NCBI RefSeq assembly: GCF_037975245.1
Contig: NC_092567.1
Span: 849,501 to 913,500 of the forward strand
Direction of reading: 5' to 3'
DNA length: 64,000 nucleotides
Origin: Apostichopus japonicus
Lineage: Eukaryota; Echinodermata; Holothuroidea; Aspidochirotida; Stichopodidae
The position numbers and the translations under genes are program-made. Under the pieces are notes generated by a model. That model was given only the letters and a program-made list of their open reading frames with translations. It was not told the DNA's origin and did no database searches. This document shows positions 40,301 to 62,789 of this stretch, in pieces. Every line of letters begins with the position of its first letter. Position 1 is the stretch's first letter.

Positions 40301-41835
40301 TAAAGAGATATCTTGATAATGAAACTCTCCATCATGTCGTCAGGGCTTTAGTCATCTCTCGTCTCGACTATGGACAGAGTTCAAAGATTGCAGAACAATG
40401 CTGCCCGGTTGGTATGTTCCATATCCAAGAGAGATCTTATTACTCCAACACTTAAAGAACTCCACTGGCTGCCAATAAGGGAAAGGATTCAGTTTAAACT
40501 CTGTCTTTTTGTCTTTAAATCCATGAACAATACTGCACCTGTTTATTTTTCCAATCTACTGTCACCTTATACTCCTCAAAGAACTCTCCGCTCTACTCAT
40601 GACATAACCCGCTTGAATGTTCCTAGAACGAACAAGGTCTTGGGTCAGAAATCGTTCAGTGTAGCCGGTCCACAGTCATGGAACAATCTCCCTCGTACTA
40701 TAAGAGAAACTGACAATATCTCTCAATTTCGTAGTAATCTTAAGACTCACCTATTTCCATGCTAATTTGTGTCTGTGTCACAAGCGCTATGATCTAGATG
40801 GAATAGCGCAATATAAATATTAATTGTTATGTTATGTTATGTAACTCCAATTGTGGTAAAATTGGGTAATGCTTATATTATTCATGTGTCATAATATCAT
40901 TAATGAAATTGTTACATATTTTTACTTAACAAAAACGATGTCCCTCACCTTTGCTCCGGAACAAGTAGCTTTCGGATATAATCTACAAGACGAACCAAGC
41001 AGAGGCTAACATATATATAATTAGATCTGTATATCGGGATATATTTGTAAGTTGGAAGAAGATTCTTCCTTATGATAACCATATTTCATTTTTGGTCAGA
41101 TTCGCTGAAACTAAAACTCATCATGTAATATAGTTTTTCACTGTCACATATAAACAGCGTTGTATTGTTGATCTGTCACAATTAACTCACTCCGATGTAT
41201 CGGCAGGAAGCAGAAGTGGATAAACGTTTATTATATTTTCTATGTCATAAGACGATACTAATCATTTCTGAGATGATCATTTAGGATTTCATTTAAGCTG
41301 TGAAGCCTCTCCCCACCCCCCCCCCCCCATTGAATGCATATCAAAAGTGCAGATTTGTCTAATATCTACTTTCGTTAATTTGTTTATTTCGTCCAATATA
41401 ATTCTTTAAACAGGAGAAGTTGTAAATATATTACAATTTAAGGACATGTCAGCAAAGACATCATATAATGCGAAAGAAAATTGTGAAAATGTTTGGTTTA
41501 AATAGATCACATGGAATACTTCTAATACCACTACTAAAACTACTACTACTACTAAAACTACTACTACTGCTACTACTGCTACTACTGCTACTACTGCTAC
41601 TACTGCTACTACTGCTACTACTGCTACTACTACTACTACTGCTACTACTGCTACTACTGCTACTACTACTACTACTGCTACTACTGCTACTACTACTACA
41701 ACTACTACAGCTACTACTGCTACTACTAATATTACTACTACTACTACTGCTACTACTGCTACTACTGCTACTACTGCTACTACTGCTACTACTACTACTA
41801 CCTACTACTACTACTACTACTGCTACTACTACTAC

Positions 41836-41866
<31 letters not shown>

Positions 41867-43000
41867 TCTACTACTACTACTGCTACTACTGCTACTACTG
41901 CTACTACTGCTACTACTGCTACTACTGCTACTACTGCTACTACTGCTACTACTACTACTACTACAACTACTACTACTACTACTACAAATACTACTACTAC
42001 ATCTACTTCTACTACTAATGATACTAATAGCAGTAATAATAATCATCATAATCATAATAATCATTCTAATCATAATAATCATGATAATCATCATCATAAT
42101 CATAACCTAAATCATAATCATAATCATAATCAAAGTCATAATCATAATCATAATCATAATCGTAATCATAATCATAATCATATTCATAATTATGATTATT
42201 ATCATCGCAGACGGGAGCTTACCATGCACTTGTGTCGCATGCTTGCTATTCCAAAACTTCCTGTGACAATGGCAAACTATGAAAAGAGAAAACACCCGTT
42301 TATACCACATGGATTTTTAAATGTCATGACTATCTGAAAATTTTTAGACATGTATAATCGTAGTTGTTCGTTAAGCTTAAAACGAGATCATATGAAACGG
42401 TCTCAGGGTTACAGTATAAACTTTATCTGCTATTGGTACAAAATGTATCGAGGTATGTCATGGTAACAATGTTTTTAGATATTTAATGATGTTTTGACTA
42501 CAAATTATCAGTAAGCCATTGCAGGAGACGTTACAGTGCAAACCCAACTAGTTGATGCAGTAACTAACGTTTTGCATGTTTTTTTTTCAACTTCTTTAAG
42601 GACAGACCCTTTGGTTGGAAGGTTAAACGATTTCTCCCTCTCCTCCCTCTCTATCATGCCCAAAAGAATTAACCAGACGTTCCTTAGCTCTTCTGTGAAT
42701 GAAGGTCGTGACTCCCAAATACAATGATGAACCACTAATTAATTAGAAAAACATGACATAATGCATAGATTGACTTACCACGCCACCCCAGATTCCCCAA
42801 CCAAGATATTCGACATTACAATAGTAAAGTGGTACCGCTAACAGAACAATGGCCCAGATTATTTCGAAAACCCCCATCACAATAATGGCACATCCAGTAA
42901 TGACTCGTACTGTCGATCCCTTCAGTGCTGGATTATAATACTGCTGTTGATTCTGGCCCGATGGTGAATTTTGCTGAAATTGTGGTTGAGGTTGAGCCAT
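37305..43000 (-). CDS. MS4A/CD20-like four-transmembrane protein, gene C
   Basis: Exons: E1 43000-42779, E2 42276-42223, E3 39566-39462, E4 38975-38808, E5 37475-37305 (stop TAA). All are phase 0, giving 239 aa. E1 to E4 encode the same residues as gene A (the one change seen in E3 is a silent CTT/CTG). E5 differs only at its very end: VVNAN then TAA, against VVHVN then TGA in A. Genes B and D also end VVNAN, so A carries the derived end. The domain plan is as for A, including the TAC-encoded Tyr run at the start of E4 and PPSY in the tail. Unlike A, gene C keeps the AATAAA past its stop. Confidence 0.82.
38288..38628. mobile_element. 341 bp CAGGGACGTAGCC-ended element (intron 4 of gene C)
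   Basis: Copy of the element at 8185-8525, with the same ends and length. Confidence 0.6.
39940..40843 (+). mobile_element. 5'-truncated L2/CR1-like LINE fragment (intron 3 of gene C)
   Basis: Copy of 9830-10740. The reverse-transcriptase C-terminus is broken at the same place (LDYG, frameshift, then DRVQRLQNNAARL at 40370) and ends LKTHLFPC, followed by the GCGCAATATAAATATT tail. An extra base near 40050 breaks the upstream frame further. Confidence 0.8.
41207..41540. repeat. Block X, direct orientation (intron 3 of gene C)
   Basis: Copy of 11104-11440, with a shorter poly-C tract. Its inverted relatives lie in genes B and D. Confidence 0.6.
41524..42200. repeat. Compound (TAC/TGC)n and (AATCAT)n microsatellite beside exon 2 of gene C
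   Basis: Almost identical to 11424-12100. One extra AATCAT hexamer accounts for the two additional residues in the by-product reading frame. It ends about 17 bp from the E2 donor. Confidence 0.9.
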
Positions 43001-44367
43001 CTCGGGTAAAGGTTTGTGCTCGGCGTATTTATTGGTAAAGTGTTTATCTATTAAATGTAATCATGACAACAGTTATATTACAGTATATCACCTTATATTA
43101 TACCGTGTCACTTGCCTTTCAAATGTTAATATGAATTATTAAATGGGTTATTGTTTGCGCTGGGAAACATATAGTCATAATCCATGTGATGTACAATCAA
43201 TGTTTGGATACTATAACACAGAACCTTTTTTTGGTATGAACTATTCAACTCTTCATAGTCACTCGTTACAATGACAATTACTTTAACTCCAGTACTAATA
43301 GTTCATATCAACTTCTATTTATCGATGATTCACGATTAGTCTTGGTGATGCATGAAATTCAAGGAAGCATGGATTATGCATATAACATTAAGGGTGGAAG
43401 CTTTACAAGTGAGAGATCAGATGTCAATGCGAATATCTATACATGGAATTGTATGTTGTGACGCCATCTCTCAGAATACTACACAATTAGAATATACCAG
43501 CATTAAATAAATTATATTAGTAAAGACGCTCCTCCCTCCTAACATGGTCATGGTTTTATTCACGTTCAGAGTCTCTCATCAATTACAGCGACTGTACTTT
43601 ACTATGTGCGCCTATAGCTCTGTTATCGCAAAACAGGATCCATCCAACAACACAATATATATCAACTTTAACTGCGTTTTCTTGTCGGAGTGAGGAACTA
43701 AAATAAAATAATGTTACTTGCCAATGGAGAATAACGTCCACGAAATTTCATGTTCTTTTTCAACTCACAACGCTCTTAACTGTTCAAAGCGAATGCAATC
43801 GCTTTGTGCAAACGGCGTAGGACATATATTTTTGAAGCTTCACTACAAGTTTGTATGCTTTATTGTGCAATGTACAATACCCTATCAATAATGATCTCGT
43901 AAGCAGGCCTACACACAAACACACAGAACAACTCCAATGAAAACCTGTATGCTCACCAGTTATAGCAGCTCAATTAATAACTTACCATTATACTTTAAAA
44001 CACACGTAACTTATTAAAATCCTAGCATAGTTAAACGTAGATAGAAAGTAGAAAGCGACATGATAATTACCTATGTAGACAGGAAAAATAAACCTGGAGA
44101 TTGACAGAAATATCTCTCTTAGTACACTATACTGAGAACAAACCGTTATGTAGTACTTGATTTGCTAAATAATAACTATAGAACATTGAACGTCGAAACG
44201 CAATTGCAATGAACAAAGCCATTTTAGCCTTGACGTCAATAGCACAATGAATCCGTGCGTATGTTTGTATACTTTCATTTAAACTTCATTTAACCCGTGT
44301 TCATTCAAGCAAAGCCAATGTAGTTTATTAAGTGAAATACAAAAGTCGATATTCCACATTCTCTCCT
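43001..44367. other. 5' flank of gene C
   Basis: Near copy of 12896-14262. The candidate untranslated exon would end at 44071 (minus). No other gene is seen. Confidence 0.3.
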
Positions 44368-44438
44368 GTAATGTCTATTTATAGAACATTACTCAGTTTG
44401 CTTTAATTTTACTGTTTGCTATCGTATGATAAAGGCGG

Positions 44439-44446
44439 TATATATA
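44439..44446 (-). promoter_or_regulatory. TATA-like motif upstream of gene C
   Basis: The conserved TATATATA block, 1439 bp upstream of the gene C ATG, with an empty LINE site about 90 bp further upstream. The role is inferred. Confidence 0.25.
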
Positions 44447-44863
44447 ACTTCAAACAGGACATGTATTTATTTATTGAAGTACGGAATGGTAACAGAAAAG
44501 AAAAACATGTACATAATTAAACGTACCCAGGTAGACAATAAAAAGAAAAGAAATCGTCGTTTCTATGTTTCGATCAAATATAATCATACTTTTAACAGTG
44601 ATCGAATTATTGTGAAATATTCCTCATTTTGAAATTAAGGACCGGGTACCGGTATACAATATACATTTAACAACGAGACCGTTGACATCGGTTCGAATTG
44701 CAAGCACATATTGTGATAGTATTTGACATTGACATGATACCTGTAAAGTTTCCATGTCACTTCAATGTTTCCCTTGGAGTTGAAGCAACACTCGATCTGC
44801 ATTAAATTTCACCTTCGATCTCTGTCATTTGGTTCGATGTGCCTGCGAGACACAAGGGTTAAG

Positions 44864-45835
44864 AGGAAGATAGTATATTTACAAACACACATCAGTTATA
44901 TGTAGCCGTGAATTGAGTAAAATGACTAGTAATCAATCATCACGATATTCAATGAACAGTATTTGGTAAGGCTATATCGCATACCAATACAGTGCTGTAT
45001 TGATTACTATAATGTTCTATCTTGCAACCGGGCATATCTTTGAATTTTCTACATTCAACGTACGTAAAAAGGTGGTTTTTAATGATTTTTACTTTGTTAA
45101 TTTAATGTTTCTGTCACTCCAGAGTAACACTTCAAAGAATGGTTAGATCTTTCTTTACAAACCAATGAATTAACAATAAGAGTTTTGTCTCAATTGAGGA
45201 GATAATCTAATCATTTCATTCGCACTTAAATGACCATTCATTCATCCATCAATGACGCGTAAATATTGTATAAGCAATCTTCTGCAATCAAGATATAGCG
45301 TGTTCTCAAAAGATAAATAAACATCGTACGTGTATTGTTTAAGATAATTTCAATTCAGTTAGTATATGTAAGTTATATACAGATACACGATATGAGACTC
45401 AATACACACATCCAGCTGAAATGATTGCTGCGTGAAATCTTTCGAGCATAACATTACTAGAGTATAGGATAACAATGGTTTTGTATTAGACAATGCAAGT
45501 ACTCAAACTGGGAGTTTATTCATTTCGTCAGCGGAAATAAACTTCCACATAAGGTATTTTAACTTTTGTGTTTTTCTTTCTATACTATTATGGATGACGC
45601 TGCTTCTTTATTGTCGGATTTCAACTCTGTCGGGCATTGTTATTACGATGACTCACGAATCATTTTGCCTATGGCAAGCCAAAAGATGATCAAGACTTGA
45701 GCAAAAACTTCAGTCGGAATATCTGCCATTTGAGACAGTTTGCCAATGAAAACTATTCTATATTGTCACCCCATATCATGCTTCAAGGAACTCGTATCGG
45801 CAATATGAATAGTTCCAAACCTTTATATGATAAAA
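44864..45835. other. Intergenic, no gene seen (unit IV)
   Basis: Copy of 17909-18881. Its left edge is the junction of the 3.15 kb deletion relative to unit II. Confidence 0.5.
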
Positions 45836-48800
45836 CCCTGGTAGAAATTCCAGTAGAACCCAGTTAAAAAATCAACTGGGTTCTACTAGGGCCTACTATG
45901 TTTAACTGGTGTTTAACTGTGTTTAACTTGGTTTTTAACTGTGTTTAACTGGTTTTTAACTGTGTTTAACTGGGTCTTACTGGGTTCCAACTGGGCTATG
46001 CTGAACATGAGCTAGGTTCAACTGGGTTTACACAATGTTCAACTGGGTTTGTTCAGGCCCAACTGAGTTTGAACTATGTTTGAACTGATCCAGTTGGGTT
46101 TCAACTGGGTTTCACTGGTTTTTGCACTAGCCCAACTGGGTTTGAACTATGTTGACTGGTGAACTTGCCCTGTTGGGGTTGAACTAGGTTTCAACTGGTT
46201 TTGCACTGGCCAACTGGGTTTGGACTATTGGCTGGTGAACTGACCCAGCTGGGGTTTAACTAGGGTTCACTGGTTTGCACAAGCCCAACTGGGTTTGAAC
46301 TATGTGTACTGGTGAACTTGCCCTGTTGGGGTTGAACTAGGTTTCACACTGGCCTAACTGGGTTTGGACTATGTTGACTGCTTTTATTTTAGGCGTAATT
46401 ATCAAGAATATTATAATGTAAGTTCGTAAGCAGTAACCGTATCGTAATATATTGAAAATGCTAAATTAGCCAACTTATGAGGGGTGTAAAATAAATCTTT
46501 GTCATATTTATCACAGTTATGATTAAACGATTACATTTTTGTACCGCAATGATTAAAAATATGAAATATTTACTATATAATAAATTTGAAAAAATTATGT
46601 TATACTTTGCTCGTCGATTTGAACAATTGGTAGGCAAAATGCCTTCCTAGTGCATAATAGTATGATCCGACTAAATTTGAACTTTGACATTTGTCCCTTG
46701 CGTTAGCGCTAAATTGATAAATTCCGAACCCGCAAACCACATACGCCAACAGAAGCTTCGCAGAATAATCGCATTTGTAACAGATTTTGCCAACAATTTT
46801 AAATTATTACCGCGGCTAAGTTCCCTCCTTTGTGATCTTGCAGTGTCTTTATATTATTGACACATACTTGTAACATTATAATTGATTGTAAACGTGCTCT
46901 TTATCATAAATATTTGAATTGAACAGAAACTTTATATAAAGTGACCTAGGACTATAGTATAGGCTAGGCCTAACAAACCGGTTCCCTACTAGGTATACCA
47001 CATGGTTCAATTACTAACGTTAGACATATCCTAACGCTATAGTTGCCTAGCTTATAGGGAATTGAACAGAAACTTTATATAAAGTGACCTAGGCCTACTG
47101 TGGGACTATAGTATAGGCTAGGCCTAACAAACCGGTTCTCTAATAGGTATACCACATGGTACAATTAGTACTAACGTTAGACATATCCTAACGTTATAGT
47201 TGCCTAGCTTATGTGGGCCTAACCTAGTTATACTCAAGTTAACACCTATATTTAGCCGCATGATTTTAGGAAAGTTATCGTCAACTAGCAAACATAATAG
47301 CAATTTTCAAAATTTACGCAATTGCCTGGATTGTTGTTTCAAACATGAAGTGTCATATTGGCATAATAACATACTTTGCAAAAGTCATTAGCCTAGTGAA
47401 GTGTACAGCATACACGTATATGCTACGAATGTGAGGATGCCCTACACTGAACATATGATTAAACTATCAATCTAATTTCAAATGAGGCTTCATTTGTACA
47501 GTGTAAGAAGGTCAGCTCTTACATAAAGTTTTGTTTTGTACCATAATTTTACTTGTTTATTAGTGTGCTCACTGTACAGAGGGCTATATATTGTACAGTA
47601 TATTTGTATGTTGTCTTTGTGGCATCAAAAGGGTTGATTAACAACTCTCTCTTCTGGGTTGCTAGGCAACTATCTTGTTCTTCCTGGAAATTAGCCCTCA
47701 CAGGAAATGGGGTCTGTGTGTATATATTTTAGAACAAAGGAGTTTTGTGAGGGTATAGGGAGTTGGCAGTTGGCTATGAGTATCTGAGCAAGGCAGTTGT
47801 AAAAGAAGAGAAAGATAGTTTAATGGCTGGATAGTTTGTTTTAAACCTTAATCTACATAGTTCAAGTTACTGTAGACCTTATTATTTTATGGAAGTTGTG
47901 ATATTCAACTGACAGTCTGGGACACCATTTATTATAAAGGATACTATTTACTATAAAGGATATTATTTTACAATAAAGGATATTCCAGGACACCATCACT
48001 TATAAAGGACATTATTTTACTACAAAGGATATTGACATTATTTTACTGAAAGGATACCCTGGAACACTATTTCATATAAATTAAAGGATACTTTTTTGTT
48101 GGGATCGGACATTCATCATACCATTTATTGGGTTCAACTATACTGATGTCGTAGAATATCTGACGTCGTGGAAGATCTGAGGTCCTAGAATACTTGATGT
48201 CACCAGTAGGCCAACTCACCAGAACAGACTTTTAAATTAAGTGTATTTCGTTATATTTTGGGTGCGCACCTCACGACTGTAAGTTGTTTCATTTAATTCT
48301 TTGACTGGGCCCAGATCAGCTGTACATTGTTTGTTATTCATAATTATAATTTCCTTTGATACAATCCAGTTGAGTTCTCCATTTTTTTTATGTGTCTTGC
48401 TCTGTGTTAGGTCATCACACCAAACCCAGAGTTCTCTGATCAAGAACAAAAATTTATTTTCAGTGGCTAACACCCTTACATACAGTATAGATCTACTGTT
48501 AAAAAATGAAAACTTCTTATAGTTTGGTGTTATATAAGTGTAGATAACACCAGTTGAGAATCCCAATTCAAACTACTTAAAAATAAAAGCAGTAAAACAT
48601 AGTTCACCCAGTTTAACCCAGCAAAACATAGTTGACCCAGTTGAACCCAGTAAAACATAGTTGACCCAGTAAAACAGAGTTGAACCAGTTGGACCCAGTA
48701 AAACATAGTTGAACCAGTTGGACCCAGTAAAACATAGTTGAACCAGTTGGACCCAGTAAACATAGTTGAACCAGTTGGACCCAGTAAACATAGTTGAACC

Positions 48801-48941
48801 AGTTGGACCCAGTAAAACATAGTTGAACCAGTTGGGAACCCCAGTTCACCCATTTCAACCTAGTTCAAATTTGGGCCAATTTCCGTATAGAAAATTCCAG
48901 TTGAACCCAGTTCAAAAGTTCAACTGGAATTTCCACCAGGG
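45836..48941. mobile_element. 3.1 kb DNA transposon with inverted subterminal repeats (unit IV)
   Basis: Copy of 18882-21987, exactly the same length (3106 bp), with few substitutions and the same flanks. It therefore came by segmental duplication. Subterminal repeats: left about 45850-46380, right about 48560-48930. No transposase frame. Confidence 0.75.
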
Positions 48942-49560
48942 ACCACGATAATTCTGCTCAAACTGTCAGTTCTTGCGCTTTAAGCGTCACAGTACTTCTT
49001 GTAAACAAACGTCCGAACTTAGCAGAGAATAATATAGTGGGATGTTAGTTATGAACATGATCGTTGAATAAAGCGCATCATTCCAAATACTATTAATTAG
49101 CAAATCGCTCCAAACAGCCAATCACGTTTGAAGACAAGATATTTTCCAAGCAAGCAATGTATAAAGTGTTATAAAATATCTACTGTAAAAAAATAACATT
49201 TGATACCACGAACCAGCGAATGAAATTATGAAACGTTGATCTAACAAAGTTCCTCCTGTCCAACTAATTATGTTTTGTTTTACCATGATCATGAACAATC
49301 ATTGCAAAGAATGAATCAAACCAGTTCAATTAGAATTATGAACCGTCTGTTTATTTATATGTAAGTACATTATAACAACGATATACTTCTATTGTTCGAA
49401 ATTGACAGTTGTTGAATGACATGGAACTTTGTTGCGCAACGTCGATGACAAATACAAATGTTAGCAACCGGTAACCAAGACGGTAGACAGAATAAATGAA
49501 TTAAATTCTATAACTGAAATTTCGCAGAGTATAAGCAAAAGGATGCCAAAATATGTTGTC
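48942..49560. other. 3' flank of gene D
   Basis: Copy of 21988-22606, with a candidate AATAAA for gene D at 49350-49355 (minus). Nothing else is seen. Confidence 0.4.
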
Positions 49561-60194
<10,634 letters not shown>

Positions 60195-61549
60195 TTCGAG
60201 TTAAGGTTTGTGCTGGGCGTATTTATTGGTAATGTGTTTATCTATTAAAAGTAATCATGACAACAGTTATATAACAGTATATCACCTTATATTATACTGT
60301 GTTGCCTTTCAAATCTTAATATGAATTATTAAATGGGTTATTTGTTTGCGCTGGGAAACATATAGTCATATACCATGTGATGTACAATCAATGTTTGGAT
60401 ACTATAACACAGAACCTTTCTATGATATTAACTATTAAACTCTTCATAAGCACTCGCTATCATGACAATTACTTTAACTCCAGTACTAATAGTTCATATC
60501 AACTTCTATTTATCGATGATTCACGGTAAGTCTTGGTGATGCATGAAATTCAAGGAAGCATGGATTCTGCATATAACATTAAGGGTGGAAGCTTTACAAG
60601 TGAGAGATCACGTTTCAATGCGAATATCTATACATGGAATTGTATGTTGTGACGCCATCTCTCAAAATACTACACAAATTGAATATACCAACATTAAATA
60701 AATTCTATTAGTAAAGACGCTCCTCCCTCCTAACATGATGATGGTTTATTTCACGTTCAGAGTCTCTCATCAATTTCAGCGACTATACTTTACTATGTGC
60801 ATATAGTTCTGTTATCGCAAAACAGGATCCATCCACCAACACAATATACATCAACTTTGTTTTGCGTTTTCTTGTCGGAGTGAGGAATTAAAATAAAATG
60901 TTACTTGCCAAATTGTCCACGAAATTTCATTATCTTCTACTACTCACAACGCTCTTAATTGGTCAAAGCGGATGCCATCGCTTTGCGCAGACGGTTTACA
61001 ACATATATTTTGGAAGCTTCACAACAAGTGTATATGCTTTCTTGTGTAACGAACAAGTCTTATTAATAATGATCTCGTAAGCAGGCCTACACACAAACAC
61101 ACAGAACAACTTCAATGAAAACCTATATGCTCACCAGTTATGGCGGCTGAATTTAATCACTCACCGTTATACTTTAAAACACACGTAGCTTATTAAAATC
61201 CAAGCATAGTTAAACGTAGGTAGAAAGTAGAAAGCGACATAATAATTACCTATGAAGACAGGAAAAAGAAACCTGGAGATTGACAGAAATATCTCTCTGA
61301 GTACACTATACTGAGAACAAACCGTTGTGTAGTACTTGATTTGCTAAATAATAACTATGAAAAATTGCACATTGAACGTCGAAACGCAATGAACAATGCC
61401 ATTTCAACCGTGACGTCAATAGCACAATGAATCCCGTGCGTTATGTTTGTATACCTTCATTTAAACTTCATTTAACCCGTGTTCATTCAAGCAAAGCTAA
61501 TGTAGTTTATTAAGTGAAATACAAAAGTCGATATTCCACATTCTCTCCT
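60195..61549. other. 5' flank of gene D
   Basis: Conserved with the other 5' flanks. The candidate untranslated exon would end at 61250 (minus). A short open frame at 60898-61080 with a hydrophobic start (MLLAKLSTKFHYLLLLTTLL) is not kept open in the other copies and is not called. Confidence 0.3.
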
Positions 61550-61620
61550 GTAATGCCTATTTACAGAACATTACTCAGTTTGCTGTCGTTTTACTGTTTG
61601 GTATAGTATTATAAAGGCGG

Positions 61621-61628
61621 TATATATA
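61621..61628 (-). promoter_or_regulatory. TATA-like motif upstream of gene D
   Basis: The conserved TATATATA block, 1427 bp upstream of the gene D ATG. The unit V LINE ends 92 bp further upstream (61720). The role is inferred. Confidence 0.25.
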
Positions 61629-61719
61629 ACTTCAAACAGGAAATTGATTTATTTATTGAAGTACGGAATGGCAATAGAAAATAACATGCAAAGAATTAAA
61701 CGTAGCCAGGTAGACAATA

Positions 61720-62133
61720 TTTATTTATTTGTTTCTTTTTTCTCCACAGAAGTACAAAACGGAGGGAAGTCTTCCATAAAGCTTAAAAAGCTTAACAAAG
61801 TGGAAGACTACCAAACAAAAAAAGTAATTAATAAATACAAATTGAATGTTTGTTACAAAATGTCCAGTCACTGCTGAAGTTAATAACTCATTTACATAAT
61901 TTAATATGATGATATCAATTCTCTTTTTAAACATTTCTTAAATGAATTCTTTGTAGTCTTAGATTTAACGATATTGCTTAATGAGTTCCATAACTTAGTT
62001 GCACGGTTGCGAAAGCTGCGTGTACCTAATTTCGTATGATAGAAGTTGCAATGAGCATTTTGTCTATTTCGGGTATTTTAACTGTATAATTCTACATTAA
62101 TTGTAAAGATATTATGAAAGGAACCCGGAAGTA
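61720..62133 (-). mobile_element. 3' end of the CR1/Jockey-like LINE, unit V (interrupted)
   Basis: Matches positions 171-581 of unit I at the same insertion site, with scattered substitutions. It stops at GGAAGTA, where another element begins. Whether the rest of the LINE resumes beyond the window cannot be seen. Confidence 0.75.
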
Positions 62134-62753
62134 CACTGTAAACTTTAATTAGCCATATACACATGCCAAAATGGTCAAATGACTAATTTTGCATTAGTCA
62201 GAATTTTTGACTAATTTCATCTGTCATATGACTAATTAAAATGGCTAAAGACCAATGAAAGTTAGTCATTGTCCAAAATAGTGACGAAGCATAATTAGTC
62301 AATTGGGAATCACGAAATTTGATTTCAAAGCTTTATTTGTTATTTTTGGTCTTAAAGTTTTTTTGTTATTTACTTACAAACAACTTCCGCGCCACAATAT
62401 GGATGAATATTAAAAAATTGTTTATAAAATCACCAATAATTAAAAACCCAAGGAATAATAGATATGCTCTTTAACAATTTTCGGTTACGTGTAAACTCTA
62501 AGACGTCATAAGAAAAGTTTCCACAATTTTTTTGGGGAAATTGATAATTACTTATAGCAAAAACTTAATTAGGTTAAGGCGATATTCCAGCACCGGTACT
62601 AAAACGTCTTCGTCATTTGACTAATTTAGAATTCACAAATGACGTCAGATATACGTAACCGCGCGTGCGCACTCTGCAGGCGGCAGGCCTCTTGCTCTTG
62701 ATGATTCCGACGCCATATTTGATACTGCAGTAAGAAATTCTGGAGCCGAGAAA

Positions 62754-62770
62754 ATGTTTGCAATCGCAAG
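62754..62770 (+). other. Candidate first coding exon of a transposon gene
   Basis: A short start (MFAIAR) follows a CpG-containing patch with an NRF-1-like word (GCGCGTGCGCAC, 62662-62673) and a GCCAT word. It is followed by AG then GTGGGT. If unspliced, the frame closes after 32 codons. The call rests on context only. Confidence 0.25.
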
Positions 62771-62789
62771 GTGGGTTTATCTTATTACT

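Larger units (their letters stand above)
27668..44367. repeat. Tandem unit III (alpha form)
   Basis: Near copy of unit I and the fullest alpha version in the window. It keeps the 33009-33684 and 35366-37111 segments that unit I has lost. It carries the same LINE at the same site, with its ORF1 stop codon shared with unit I, and MS4A-like gene C. Confidence 0.85.

Noticed and set aside
60898..61080. Small hydrophobic frame upstream of gene D
   Set aside because: The start and frame are not kept in units I to IV; no splice or domain evidence.
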